DNA of 55,024 nucleotides, taken from an uncultured Opitutaceae bacterium (GTDB lineage: Bacteria; Verrucomicrobiota; Verrucomicrobiia; Opitutales; Opitutaceae). Under the pieces are notes generated by a model. The model saw only the letters and a program-made list of their open reading frames with translations, made no database searches and was not told the origin of the DNA. Location of the stretch: positions 1-55,024 of the forward strand of contig CAIOZY010000061.1 in the NCBI GenBank assembly GCA_903862935.1, written 5' to 3'. Below, piece by piece: positions 32,623 through 43,027 of the stretch (its first letter is position 1; the number at the start of each line of letters is the position of its first letter). Both the position numbers and the translations under genes were made by a program.

Positions 32623-35157
32623 ATGCCCCAAGACCCACAGCCGACCGGGTCCCGCCCCGGCCCCGCCGCTCGACCGGAGCTGCTCGCCCCGGCCGGCGAC
32701 TGGGAATGCGCACGGGCCGCGGTCGAGAACGGGGCGGATGCGATCTACTTCGGGCTCGAGCGGTTCAACGCGCGGATGCGGGCAAAAAACCTGACCCAGG
32801 CGGACCTGCCGGGCCTAATGGCGTACCTGCACGGCCGGGGGGTGAAGGGCTACGTTACCTTCAACACGCTGATCTTTACCGACGAGCTGGGCCAGGCCGA
32901 GGACTACGTGCGCACGATGGTGGCCTCGGGGGTAGACGCGGCGATTGTCCAGGATGCGGGGATCTGCCGGCTGATCCGGGCTGTCTCGCCGGACTTTCCC
33001 ATCCACTGCTCGACCCAGATGACGATCACCAGCGCCGCCGGGGTGCGCTTCGCCCGCGAGCTCGGGGCGCAGCTGGTCGTCCTGGCCCGCGAGAACTCGA
33101 TGTCCGACATCGCGAAAATCCAGGCCGCGGGGGCGTGCCTGCCCCTGGAGGTGTTTGTCCACGGGGCCCTGTGCGTTGCCTATTCGGGGCAGTGCCTGAC
33201 GAGCGAGGCGCTCGGGGGCCGGTCCGCCAACCGGGGCGAGTGCGCGCAGGCCTGCCGGATGCCCTACGAGCTGGTCTGCGACGGGAGGGCGGTCGATCTC
33301 GGCGACCGCAGGTATCTGCTCAGCCCCCGGGACCTCGCCGGGGTCGAGGTCCTTCCCGACCTGGTGCGGGCCGGGGTCGCCTCCCTCAAGATCGAGGGGA
33401 GGCTCAAGTCCCCCGAGTATGTGGCGAGCATTACCCGGGTGTACCGGCAGGCCCTGGACCGGGCGATGGCCGGGTTGGCCGGGCGCGACCCTGAGCCCTT
33501 CGACCCCGGGGCCGAGCGCTATGAGCTCGAGATGAGCTTCTCCCGCGGACTCCACACGGGCTGGTTCGGGGGCACCGACAACCAGGCGCTGGTCCACGCC
33601 CGGTTCGGCACCAAGCGGGGCGTCCTCCTCGGAGAGCTCGACCAGGTCTCGGGCGAATCCGTATCCCTCAAGCTGCAGTCCGCGCTCAAGCCCGGGGACG
33701 GGGTCGTCTTTGACGCCGGGTCTCCCGAGACCCGGGAGGAGGGCGGGCGGGTCTACCAGGTCGAACCGGGCCCCGGGGGCAGGGCGACCCTGCGCTTCGG
33801 GCGGGGCGACATCGACTGGCGCCGGGTGGCCCCGGGCCAGAAGCTGTGGAAGACGAACGACCCGGCGCTGGACCGGGCCGTTCGCCTGACGTTCGCCCCG
33901 GGAAAGGTCCACTTCCAAAGGCCCGTCGACCTCGAGGCCCACGGCCGGGCCGGGACGCCGCTGGCCGTCATCGCCAACGACCGCTGCGGCAACGTCGCCC
34001 GGGCCGAGTCGGCCGTGGCGCTGGAAGCCGCCCAGCGGCAGCCCCTGACGGCGGAGCGGCTGAAAGAGCAGCTGGGACGCCTGGGCGGAACCGCCTTCCG
34101 ACTGGGGAAGCTCGAGTCGCAGGTCGAGCCAGGCCTGATCCTCCCGGTGAGCGAACTGAACCGGATCCGCAGGGAGCTTGTCTCGGCGCTCGAGGGCCTG
34201 CGGGCGCGGCCGCCGCGGTGGAGCCTTTCGGAAGGCCCGGCGACGGGGCCGGCCCCGGGCCCCGCGGAACCCGCCGGCCCGGCCGAGCTGATCGCCGTCA
34301 TCCGGCTGCCGGAGCAGCTGCAGGCCGCCTGGTCGGCGGGGGCCCGGACCGTCTACTGCGAATTTGAGAATCCCAAGCACTACCGCGAGACGGTCGCCCG
34401 GTTCCGCCAGCTGCGCGAGGCCGCCGGCGAGACCGTGGCCACGATCTGGGTCGCACCGCCCCGGGTCTTCAAGCCGGGCGAGGAGTGGATCCTCTCCCAG
34501 GTGAAGTCCTGCGGGGCGGACGGGTACCTCGTCCGCAACTACGACCACCTCGAGGCCTTCGCCTCCGAGCGCATGCGGGGGGACTTTTCGCTGAACGTCG
34601 CCAACCCGTGGACGGCCGACTACCTCCTCAGCCGCTTCGGGCTCGAGCGGGTGACGGCGAGCTACGACCTGAACGCGGCGCAATTGGAGGCCCTCCTGGG
34701 CGCCTACCGCCCCGGCTCCTTCGACATCACGATCCACCAGCGGATGCCCCTGTTTCACATGGAGCACTGCGCCTTCTGCGCCTTCCTCACGAGCGGGCAC
34801 GACTACCGCGACTGCGGGCGGCCGTGCGAGACCCACCGCGTGGAGTTGAAGGACCGCACCGGGGCCCTGCTCCCGTTGAAAGCCGACGCCGGGTGCCGGA
34901 ACACCGTCTACAACAACCGCGCCCAGACCGGGGCCGAGTACGTCGGGCGACTGCGCGAACTGGGAGCGAGGCACTTCCGGGTTGAGTTTGTGAACGAGCC
35001 CGCCGACGAGGTCGCCCGCACGATCACAAGCTACCGGCAGCTGCTCGCCGGAGAGATGAGCGGGGCCCAGCTGTGGCGCGAGCTCAAGCTCTTGAACCAG
35101 CTCGGGGTCACCCGGGGCCAGATGGGCGGACCAACGCAGGCGACGAAGGCGCCCTAG
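32623..35157 (+). CDS. U32-family peptidase / RNA hydroxylation protein (RlhA/TrhP-like)
   Basis: 844 residues. U32 core: ELLAPAGDWECARAAVENGADAIYFGLERFNARMRAKN, IHCSTQMTITSAAGVRFA, LEVFVHGALCVAYSGQCLTSEALGGRSANRGECAQACRMPYEL, and SLKIEGRLKSPEYVASITRVYR. A DUF3656-like middle follows, and a second U32-like half from ~residue 560 ends with the cysteine set HCAFCAF...DCGRPC. The long two-part form is like RlhA (5-hydroxycytidine in 23S rRNA); TrhP (tRNA U34 hydroxylation) is shorter. Start ATG 32623; ATG 32581 is also possible. Its stop shares CTAG with the convergent phosphatase. Confidence 0.88.
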   Translation: MPQDPQPTGSRPGPAARPELLAPAGDWECARAAVENGADAIYFGLERFNARMRAKNLTQADLPGLMAYLHGRGVKGYVTFNTLIFTDELGQAEDYVRTMVASGVDAAIVQDAGICRLIRAVSPDFPIHCSTQMTITSAAGVRFARELGAQLVVLARENSMSDIAKIQAAGACLPLEVFVHGALCVAYSGQCLTSEALGGRSANRGECAQACRMPYELVCDGRAVDLGDRRYLLSPRDLAGVEVLPDLVRAGVASLKIEGRLKSPEYVASITRVYRQALDRAMAGLAGRDPEPFDPGAERYELEMSFSRGLHTGWFGGTDNQALVHARFGTKRGVLLGELDQVSGESVSLKLQSALKPGDGVVFDAGSPETREEGGRVYQVEPGPGGRATLRFGRGDIDWRRVAPGQKLWKTNDPALDRAVRLTFAPGKVHFQRPVDLEAHGRAGTPLAVIANDRCGNVARAESAVALEAAQRQPLTAERLKEQLGRLGGTAFRLGKLESQVEPGLILPVSELNRIRRELVSALEGLRARPPRWSLSEGPATGPAPGPAEPAGPAELIAVIRLPEQLQAAWSAGARTVYCEFENPKHYRETVARFRQLREAAGETVATIWVAPPRVFKPGEEWILSQVKSCGADGYLVRNYDHLEAFASERMRGDFSLNVANPWTADYLLSRFGLERVTASYDLNAAQLEALLGAYRPGSFDITIHQRMPLFHMEHCAFCAFLTSGHDYRDCGRPCETHRVELKDRTGALLPLKADAGCRNTVYNNRAQTGAEYVGRLRELGARHFRVEFVNEPADEVARTITSYRQLLAGEMSGAQLWRELKLLNQLGVTRGQMGGPTQATKAP

Positions 35158-36725
35158 GCCCGCTCGACCGCAAGGACGCAGAGGTCGTCCTCGAATCCGG
35201 CCCCGCCCCGGAAGGATACGACTTCGCCCACCAGCGACTCGACGAGGGCCGGGGCGCTCTTGCCGAGCCCCGACCCGACCCGGGAGCGGAGCCTGTCCTC
35301 GCCGAACTGGTCCCCGGCCGCGTCGGTTGCCTCGAAGAGACCGTCGGTGTAGCCGAGCAGGGTGTCGCCGGGGCCGAAGTGCGCCTGGTGGCGGGAGTAG
35401 GGGAACCCCTCGACCAGGCCCGCGGCGGGCTCGGGGTCGGCGAGGGCCAGGCGGTCCACCGACCCGGCCGCCCGGCGCAGGACAAACGGTGGGGGATGCC
35501 CGGCGTTGGCGTGGATGAGGAGGTTTTTCTTCAGGTCGATGATCCCGAAGAAAGCGGTCGCGAAAACGGGCTGGCCGGTCTGGCGCACGATCGGCATCAG
35601 GCTGCGGCTGATCTCGCCCAGGACCGCGGCGGGGTCGGCCGTGCGCATCGCGTACTCCTCGATCACGCCCCGGATGAGCGCCGTCAGGAGCCCCGCCCGC
35701 ACGCCGTGGCCCATCACGTCGCAGATGAGAACCCCGCAGCGGGACTCCGAGATCTGAATTACGTCGAAGAAGTCCCCGCCCAGGGTAGCCGCCGGGATGT
35801 AACGGTGCGCGAACCGGAGCAGACTCTGGCCCTCGGGTGCCCCGGCCGGGAACGACGGGTAGACCCTCGGGAAGAACGCCTCCTGGATCTGCCGGGCCAT
35901 CTTGAGATCGGCCTCCATCTCGGCCGACCGGCGCTGCAGCTCCTGCTCGGCCTGCTTCCTGCGGGTGATGTCGTGGCTGATCCCCACCAGCCCGGCGACC
36001 CGTCCCTCGGCGTCGTGGAAGGGGACCTTGGTCGTCAGGGCCCAGTGGGTGTGCCCCTCCGGGCTGAAGTCGCTCCTCTCCTGGTTGACGACCGGCGGCG
36101 AGCCGCCCAGGACCGCGCTGTCGTCTGCAACCGCCTGCTCGACCCGGCTTCCGGTGAAGAAGTCACGCGCGGTGCGCCCGCGCACGGCGTCCTGGCTGGC
36201 GACGCCGAGCCACTCCATGTGGGCGGCGTTGTTGATCATGTAGCGGCCCTGGGTGTCCTTGACGAAGACCCGGCTGGGGAGATGGTCGATGATCGTCCGC
36301 AGGAGGTTCTTCTCCTCGCTTAAGCTCTGCTCGGCCTGCTTCAGTTCGGTGATGTCCCGGGTGGACCCGAAGGTGCCGATGATTCGCCCGGCCTGGTCTC
36401 GCCAGGGCATCTTTGTCGTCGAGCCCCAGGCCGAGCTCCCGTCGTGCTTGACGATGTGCTGGACCCTGCCGATCACGGGTTCCCCGGTGGAAATGATCGC
36501 GCGCTCCTCCGCCAGGGCCGCCTCCGCGTGGACGGAGGCGAAGAAGTCGGCGTCTGTCTTGCCGACCGCCTCCTCGGGGGAGGCCACCCCCAGCCAGCGG
36601 GCGTGGGCCCGGTTCACGCGGACGAACCGGCTGTCCAGGTCCTTGAAGTAAATCCGGTCCGGCAAAGCCTCCATCAGAAGCTGCAGGAGCGCCGAGTCGG
36701 TCGGCTGGGGCCGGGTTTCAGCCAT
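35154..36725 (-). CDS. PAS-PAS-SpoIIE (PP2C-type) phosphatase, RsbU-like
   Basis: 523 residues, no membrane segments. Two PAS domains (~residues 15-133 and ~143-268) begin LMEALPDRIYFKDLDSRFVRVNRAHARWLGVAS and IIDHLPSRVFVKDTQGRYMINNAAHMEWLGVAS and are clearly paralogous. A helical linker (QAEQELQRRSAEMEADLKMARQIQEAFFP) leads to a SpoIIE catalytic domain with GGDFFDV, LICDVMGHGVRAGLLTA, GYTDGLFEA and FEDDLCVLAVE metal motifs. Probably dephosphorylates an anti-anti-sigma factor in a partner-switching stress pathway; no STAS or anti-sigma gene is nearby. Confidence 0.9.
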   Translation of the reverse strand: MAETRPQPTDSALLQLLMEALPDRIYFKDLDSRFVRVNRAHARWLGVASPEEAVGKTDADFFASVHAEAALAEERAIISTGEPVIGRVQHIVKHDGSSAWGSTTKMPWRDQAGRIIGTFGSTRDITELKQAEQSLSEEKNLLRTIIDHLPSRVFVKDTQGRYMINNAAHMEWLGVASQDAVRGRTARDFFTGSRVEQAVADDSAVLGGSPPVVNQERSDFSPEGHTHWALTTKVPFHDAEGRVAGLVGISHDITRRKQAEQELQRRSAEMEADLKMARQIQEAFFPRVYPSFPAGAPEGQSLLRFAHRYIPAATLGGDFFDVIQISESRCGVLICDVMGHGVRAGLLTALIRGVIEEYAMRTADPAAVLGEISRSLMPIVRQTGQPVFATAFFGIIDLKKNLLIHANAGHPPPFVLRRAAGSVDRLALADPEPAAGLVEGFPYSRHQAHFGPGDTLLGYTDGLFEATDAAGDQFGEDRLRSRVGSGLGKSAPALVESLVGEVVSFRGGAGFEDDLCVLAVERA

Positions 36726-36776
36726 GGCGGGGGGTCGGGCCTGGGCCGGGGCTAAAGCCGCGGGCTCTGCGGCGGG

Positions 36777-38564
<1,788 letters not shown>

Positions 38565-38618
38565 AGCCTTTCCGTCCGGTCCCATTCACTCCACCCAATC
38601 TCTAACTCAAAACTATCC

Positions 38619-39956
38619 ATGTCCCAGCAATTGACCCAATTTCTAGCCCAGCTTAAAGCGCGCTACCCGGCGGAGACCGAGTTCCACCAGGCCGTCACCG
38701 AGGTGACCAAGTCCGTGTGGCCCTTCGTCGAGAAGAACCCCAAGTTCCAGAAGGCGAAGATCCTCGAGCGCATCGTCGAGCCGGAGCGCGTGATCATGTT
38801 CCGCGTCACCTGGATGGACCGCAACGGCGAGGTCCAGGTCAACCGCGGCTACCGCATCCAGATGAACAGCGCCATCGGGCCGTACAAGGGGGGGCTCAGG
38901 CTCCACCCGTCGGTCACCCTCGGCACGCTGAAGTTCCTCGCCTTTGAGCAGGTCTTCAAGAACTCGCTCACGACGCTGCCGATGGGCGGCGGCAAGGGCG
39001 GCTCCGACTTTGACCCGAAGGGCAAGACGGACGAGGAGGTCATGCGCTTCTGCCAGGCCTTCATGAGCGAGCTGTTCCGCCACATCGGCCCCGACACGGA
39101 CGTGCCGGCGGGCGACATCGGCGTCGGCGGCCGCGAGATCGGCTACCTGTTCGGCTACTACAAGAAGCTGTGCAACGAGTTCACGGGGGTGCTGACCGGC
39201 AAGGGGCTCAACTGGAGCGGCAGCCGGATCCGCTCTGAGGCCACCGGCTACGGCCTGGTGTACTTCGTCGAGGAGATGCTTCGCACCCGCGGCAACAGCA
39301 TGAGCGGCAAGACGGTCGTCGTCTCCGGCTCGGGCAACGTCGCGCAATACGCGGCCGAGAAGGCGATGCTGATGGGCGGGAAGGTTGTTACCTTCTCCGA
39401 CTCAGACGGCTTCGTCTACGACCGCGAGGGCGTGAACGCCGAGAAGCTTCAGTTCGTCAAGGACCTCAAGAACGTCCGCCGCGGCCGCATCGCCGAGTAC
39501 GCCAAGCAGTTCAAGTGTGAGTACCACGCCGACAAGCGCCCGTGGGGCGTCAAGTGCGACGTCGCCCTGCCGAGCGCGACCCAGAACGAACTCGACGGCG
39601 AGGACGCGAAGGCGCTCGTCAAGAACGGCTGCATGTGCGTGGGCGAGGGGGCGAACATGCCCTCCACCCCGGAGGCGGTCGACGTGTTCATCGGAAACAA
39701 GATCCTGTTTGGCCCCGGCAAGGCGGCCAACGCGGGCGGCGTGTCCGTCAGCGGCCTTGAGATGAGCCAGAACAGCCTGCGGCTGCAGTGGACGAGCGAC
39801 GAGGTGGACAAGCGCCTGAGCGACATCATGAAGGCGATCCACAACCAGTGCGTCCGGTTCGGCGAACACAACGGCTTCATCAACTACGTCGATGGCGCCA
39901 ACATCGCCGGCTTCCGCAAGGTCGCCGAGGCTATGCTGGACCAGGGACTGACCTGA
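38619..39956 (+). CDS. gdhA: Glutamate dehydrogenase (NADP-type, hexameric)
   Basis: 445 residues, same size as the E. coli enzyme. Substrate block GPYKGGLRLHPSVTLGTLKFLAFEQVFKNSLTTLPMGGGKGGSDFDPKGK includes the catalytic lysines. The Rossmann domain reads VSGSGNVAQYAAEKAMLMGG. Aminates 2-oxoglutarate with ammonium. It sits directly after glnB, probably in the same transcript. Confidence 0.97.
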   Translation: MSQQLTQFLAQLKARYPAETEFHQAVTEVTKSVWPFVEKNPKFQKAKILERIVEPERVIMFRVTWMDRNGEVQVNRGYRIQMNSAIGPYKGGLRLHPSVTLGTLKFLAFEQVFKNSLTTLPMGGGKGGSDFDPKGKTDEEVMRFCQAFMSELFRHIGPDTDVPAGDIGVGGREIGYLFGYYKKLCNEFTGVLTGKGLNWSGSRIRSEATGYGLVYFVEEMLRTRGNSMSGKTVVVSGSGNVAQYAAEKAMLMGGKVVTFSDSDGFVYDREGVNAEKLQFVKDLKNVRRGRIAEYAKQFKCEYHADKRPWGVKCDVALPSATQNELDGEDAKALVKNGCMCVGEGANMPSTPEAVDVFIGNKILFGPGKAANAGGVSVSGLEMSQNSLRLQWTSDEVDKRLSDIMKAIHNQCVRFGEHNGFINYVDGANIAGFRKVAEAMLDQGLT

Positions 39957-40030
39957 GGGTTGGGGTTTGAAACAAGGGGGGTTGCGCCCCGGCGAGAAGG
40001 CAGCATGATCGCCGGGGTCGCGACCCGCCC

Positions 40031-41083
40031 ATGAATCACACCGACCCGATCGACCTGCGTTCGGACACGGTCACCCGCCCCTCACCCGGGATGCGGGAGG
40101 CCATGGCCAGGGCCCCCGTGGGGGACGACCAGTTCGGCGAGGACCCGACGGTCAACCGGCTCCAGGAGGTGGTCGCCGGGCTCCTGGGCAAGGAGGCGGC
40201 CCTGTGGGTTCCGACCGGCGTGATGGCCAACCAGGTAGCCCTGAGGGTCCTCACGCGCCCGGGTGACGATGTCGTCGTCAGCCGAGACTGCCACGCCGTC
40301 TGGCACGAGTCGGGTGCCGGGGCGGCCAACTCGGGCGTGCAATTCACGGAGATTGGCTCGGGCGGCTCCTTCACCCGCGAGGAGTTTCTCGCCGCCCTGA
40401 AGCCCGCCGGGCACGCGTTGTTTCCTCCGACGACCTTGGTCCAGATCGAGAACACGCACAACCGGTGCGGAGGGGTCGTCTTCCCGGCTGTGGAGGCGGC
40501 GCGCGTGTGCGCGGCGGCCCGGGAGCGCGGGGTTTCCAGCTATCTCGACGGGGCCCGGCTGTGGAACGCGTCCGTGGCATGCGGGTCCTCCCCGGCTGAG
40601 CTTGCCGGGCCTTTCGACCTGGTCTCGGTCGCCTTTTCCAAGGGCCTGGGCGCCCCGGGGGGGGCGATGCTCGCCGGCCGCAGCGAGGTGATTCACCGGG
40701 CCGTCCGCTACCGGCGAATGTTGGGTGGGGCCATGCGGCAGGTGGGTATATTCGCGGCGGCCGGGCTTTACGGACTCGAACACAACCTGCCGGGGCTCGC
40801 CGCCGACCACGACAAGGCCCGCCGGTTCGCGCGGCGACTCGCGGCGAGCCGCCGAATCACGGTCGACCCGTCCCGGGTGCAGACCAACATCGTCTTTTTC
40901 GATCTCGCCGCGGACGCCCCCGACGCGCCCGCGGTCGTCGCCAAGGCCCGCGAACAGGGGGTCCTCGCCGTTGCCTTCGGGTCCCGGACGATCCGCGCTG
41001 TGACCCACCTGGATGTCACCTCAGAGCAGTGCGAGCGGGCCGCCGAGGTGATCGTCCGGATAGCAGAAAGCCCGGCGGCCTGA
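40031..41083 (+). CDS. ltaE: Low-specificity L-threonine aldolase
   Basis: 350 residues, PLP fold type [40 protein letters not shown] start, [20 protein letters not shown] and the Schiff-base lysine in [17 protein letters not shown] are all present. Cleaves threonine to glycine and acetaldehyde. With glyA and the glyoxylate aminotransferase it is the third glycine-forming enzyme in the window. The stop codon lies inside the terminator hairpin at 41069-41100. Confidence 0.94.
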   Translation: MNHTDPIDLRSDTVTRPSPGMREAMARAPVGDDQFGEDPTVNRLQEVVAGLLGKEAALWVPTGVMANQVALRVLTRPGDDVVVSRDCHAVWHESGAGAANSGVQFTEIGSGGSFTREEFLAALKPAGHALFPPTTLVQIENTHNRCGGVVFPAVEAARVCAAARERGVSSYLDGARLWNASVACGSSPAELAGPFDLVSVAFSKGLGAPGGAMLAGRSEVIHRAVRYRRMLGGAMRQVGIFAAAGLYGLEHNLPGLAADHDKARRFARRLAASRRITVDPSRVQTNIVFFDLAADAPDAPAVVAKAREQGVLAVAFGSRTIRAVTHLDVTSEQCERAAEVIVRIAESPAA

Positions 41084-41100
41084 AACAGGCCTGCCGGGCT
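41069..41100. terminator. Bidirectional hairpin terminator spanning the ltaE stop
   Basis: AGCCCGGC-GGCCTG-AAA-CAGGCC-t-GCCGGGCT: 14 paired bases, one bulged T, triloop AAA. The ltaE TGA (41081-41083) is in the upper arm and loop. On the minus strand it is followed by TTTC, so it may also end the membrane-protein transcript from 41547. No long U-run on either side. Confidence 0.6.
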
Positions 41101-41127
41101 GCAAGACTGGGTTAGTTCAAGCGGCTC

Positions 41128-41547
41128 TCAGGCGGCCGTCTCGGACTTGTTGAGCATCAGGGCCCCCACGATGGCGCCGATGATCACATACCACACAACC
41201 CCGTAGATCGTGTTGATCCACGCGAGGTTATATGGGATGCCCTTGAACATGATCTGGATGAAGTGCCAGGTGGGGAACTCGACGATGATGCCGAGGTACA
41301 GGCCGGCGACGGCGCCGCCTTTGGCTCCGCTTGCGAAGGCTGAAGCAACGCGTTTGAGCACCCAGGCGAACACGAATACGGCGACGAAGTCACCGATGAT
41401 GTACCACTTGGGGCTCGCATCGTTCCTCATCGACTCGATCTTCGAATAGAAGGCGTGGGTCATGAGGCTCCCTTGGATATACAAGTCCAAGAGGTTGCCG
41501 ACGATTCCGGCCACGAGCACGGCGATCCAGAACTTAGCGTTTTTCAT
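41128..41547 (-). CDS. Small four-helix membrane protein, unknown
   Basis: 139 residues with about four membrane helices (FWIAVLVAGIVGNLLDLYIQG, WYIIGDFVAVFVFAWVLKRVA, GGAVAGLYLGIIVEFPTWHFI, INTIYGVVWYVIIGAIVGALML). The pattern GNLLDLYIQGSLMT plus an AGLYLGIIVEFPTWHF block is conserved-looking but I cannot name a family. A short basic/acidic C-terminus (NKSETAA) follows. It stands alone, convergent with ltaE, and has a lower GC than its neighbours. Confidence 0.7.
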   Translation of the reverse strand: MKNAKFWIAVLVAGIVGNLLDLYIQGSLMTHAFYSKIESMRNDASPKWYIIGDFVAVFVFAWVLKRVASAFASGAKGGAVAGLYLGIIVEFPTWHFIQIMFKGIPYNLAWINTIYGVVWYVIIGAIVGALMLNKSETAA

Positions 41548-41658
41548 TAACCTGACTCCTTGGGTTTGGGTTTGGGGCTAAACGGCTTGCCGGTGAGGCG
41601 CAGAATGGCGAAATGCATGGCAAAGTCAACCGGACGGGTGTAATTGACAGCCAACGTC

Positions 41659-42147
41659 ATGGATCCCGAGATCTCCGTTCACGAGCGGGTTTTGCGGCAC
41701 CTAAGGGAGGCCGGGGTGGCCTTCCGCGAGCTGCACCACGAGCCGACTCCGACTTCGGTCGACTCCGCGCGGGTCCGGGGGGAGCCCATCGGCAGCGGAG
41801 CCAAGGCGCTGCTGCTCAAGGCCGACGACCAATTCCGGCTGTTTGTCCTGCCGGGGGATCGCAGGCTCGACTCGGCCTCGATCAAGCGGCAGCTCGGGTT
41901 CAATCGGCTGCGCTTCGCATCAAAGGAGGAACTGTTCGCCCTGACCGGCCTCCTTCCGGGGGCCGTGCCCCCGTTCGGGGACCCGGTGCTGCCCTTTCCC
42001 CTAGCGGCCGACGTCTCGATCGGACAGACCTATCAGACGGTCGCCTTCAACGCCGGAACGGTGACCGACTCGATCATCATGGCGGCCGCCGACTGGGAGA
42101 GGGCCGCAAAGCCCGAGCGCCTTCCCCTCTGCGAGCCGGTTGCTTAG
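41659..42147 (+). CDS. YbaK/ProX-type aminoacyl-tRNA deacylase
   Basis: 162 residues, a single YbaK domain: VAFRELHHEPTPTSVDSARVRGEPIGSGAKALLLKADDQFRLFVLPGDRRLD, then SIKRQLGFNRLRFASKEELFALTGLLPGAVPPFG. The conserved lysine follows GSGAKALLLKA. Such free-standing proteins clear mis-aminoacylated tRNAs (Cys-tRNAPro, Ala-tRNAPro); which one is not decided by eye. Start ATG 41659; a TTG 15 bp earlier is an alternative. Confidence 0.85.
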   Translation: MDPEISVHERVLRHLREAGVAFRELHHEPTPTSVDSARVRGEPIGSGAKALLLKADDQFRLFVLPGDRRLDSASIKRQLGFNRLRFASKEELFALTGLLPGAVPPFGDPVLPFPLAADVSIGQTYQTVAFNAGTVTDSIIMAAADWERAAKPERLPLCEPVA

Positions 42148-42159
42148 GGGCGGCCGAGC

Positions 42160-42891
42160 CTAGGCCACGGTCCCCTGGGCCGCGAGCCCGTCCGGGCCCC
42201 AGATTCCGAAGCAGGTCTCGCCGGAGCGGCTCTCCAGGGACACGCCTACCGAGGCCGCCTCGGGGAAGACCTCCTTCACGAACTGCACCTTGACCCTCCG
42301 GGGCCGGGCGGGAAGCCCGCCCCGGGACAGCGCGGTCTGCAGGCAGTCGAGGTAGGCCGTGTTGTTCAGGTGCCCGTTGCCGTCCACATCCGAGTATCGG
42401 AGCGTGACCTCGGCCCGCGGGGCCCCGGCTGCAGGGGAGGGAAGGAAAAGCTTCTCCAGGTCGGGGCAGTGGACATCTCCGGGCCTGGAGGGAAAGCGGT
42501 CGGCCACCTCGCGGGGCACCCGGCAAAGGGCCTTTGCCCCGACAGTCAGGTACAACCACAGCGACGAGGCCGATGCGATCAACTCGTCGCCGCAGTACAC
42601 GCGGAAGTCCCGGAAACCCTTGAAGGCCCGCACCCCGCTCGACCAGGTGACGACCCTCACCGCCTCCTCGTAGCGCGGGTAGCGCAGAACCTCGGCCGCG
42701 ATCCGATACAGGACCCAGGTCTCCCCCCTGAGCTCCTTCGATCGGGAGCCTGACCCGGCCTGGTCGGCGTGCTTGATCGCGGCCTCCTGCAAAAACTCAA
42801 AGAAGCTGCGCAGAAGCAGCACTTGGTCCCGGTCGACGCTCCAGTACGACACGGGCCCGTTCAGCACGAACTCGCTGGCCGGCTTTTCCAT
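42160..42891 (-). CDS. Acyl-ACP thioesterase (FatA/FatB-like)
   Basis: 243 residues, two hot-dog halves. The N-terminal half has a LLLRSFFEFLQEAAIKHADQAG segment and VLRYPRYEEAVRVVTWSSGVRAFKGFRDFRVY. The C-terminal half has EVTLRYSDVDGNGHLNNTAYLDCLQTAL, the bacterial acyl-ACP thioesterase active-site block (Asp, Asn, His). Releases fatty acid from ACP. Start ATG 42891. Alone, divergent from the isomerase-like gene by 136 bp; not linked to the 11-17 kb lipid cluster, though it could work with it. Confidence 0.85.
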   Translation of the reverse strand: MEKPASEFVLNGPVSYWSVDRDQVLLLRSFFEFLQEAAIKHADQAGSGSRSKELRGETWVLYRIAAEVLRYPRYEEAVRVVTWSSGVRAFKGFRDFRVYCGDELIASASSLWLYLTVGAKALCRVPREVADRFPSRPGDVHCPDLEKLFLPSPAAGAPRAEVTLRYSDVDGNGHLNNTAYLDCLQTALSRGGLPARPRRVKVQFVKEVFPEAASVGVSLESRSGETCFGIWGPDGLAAQGTVA

Positions 42892-43027
42892 GGGATGCAC
42901 TTTGTCCCCACTTCGCGGCAAGCCGGACCTCTCGTCAATGCGAACCGGAGGAGCCGCCACTTCGGGCTCGCGGCCGCGGGCCGGCCCCCCGATAAGCGGG
43001 TGGTCTCAACCCCCCCCCTGGCGCACG

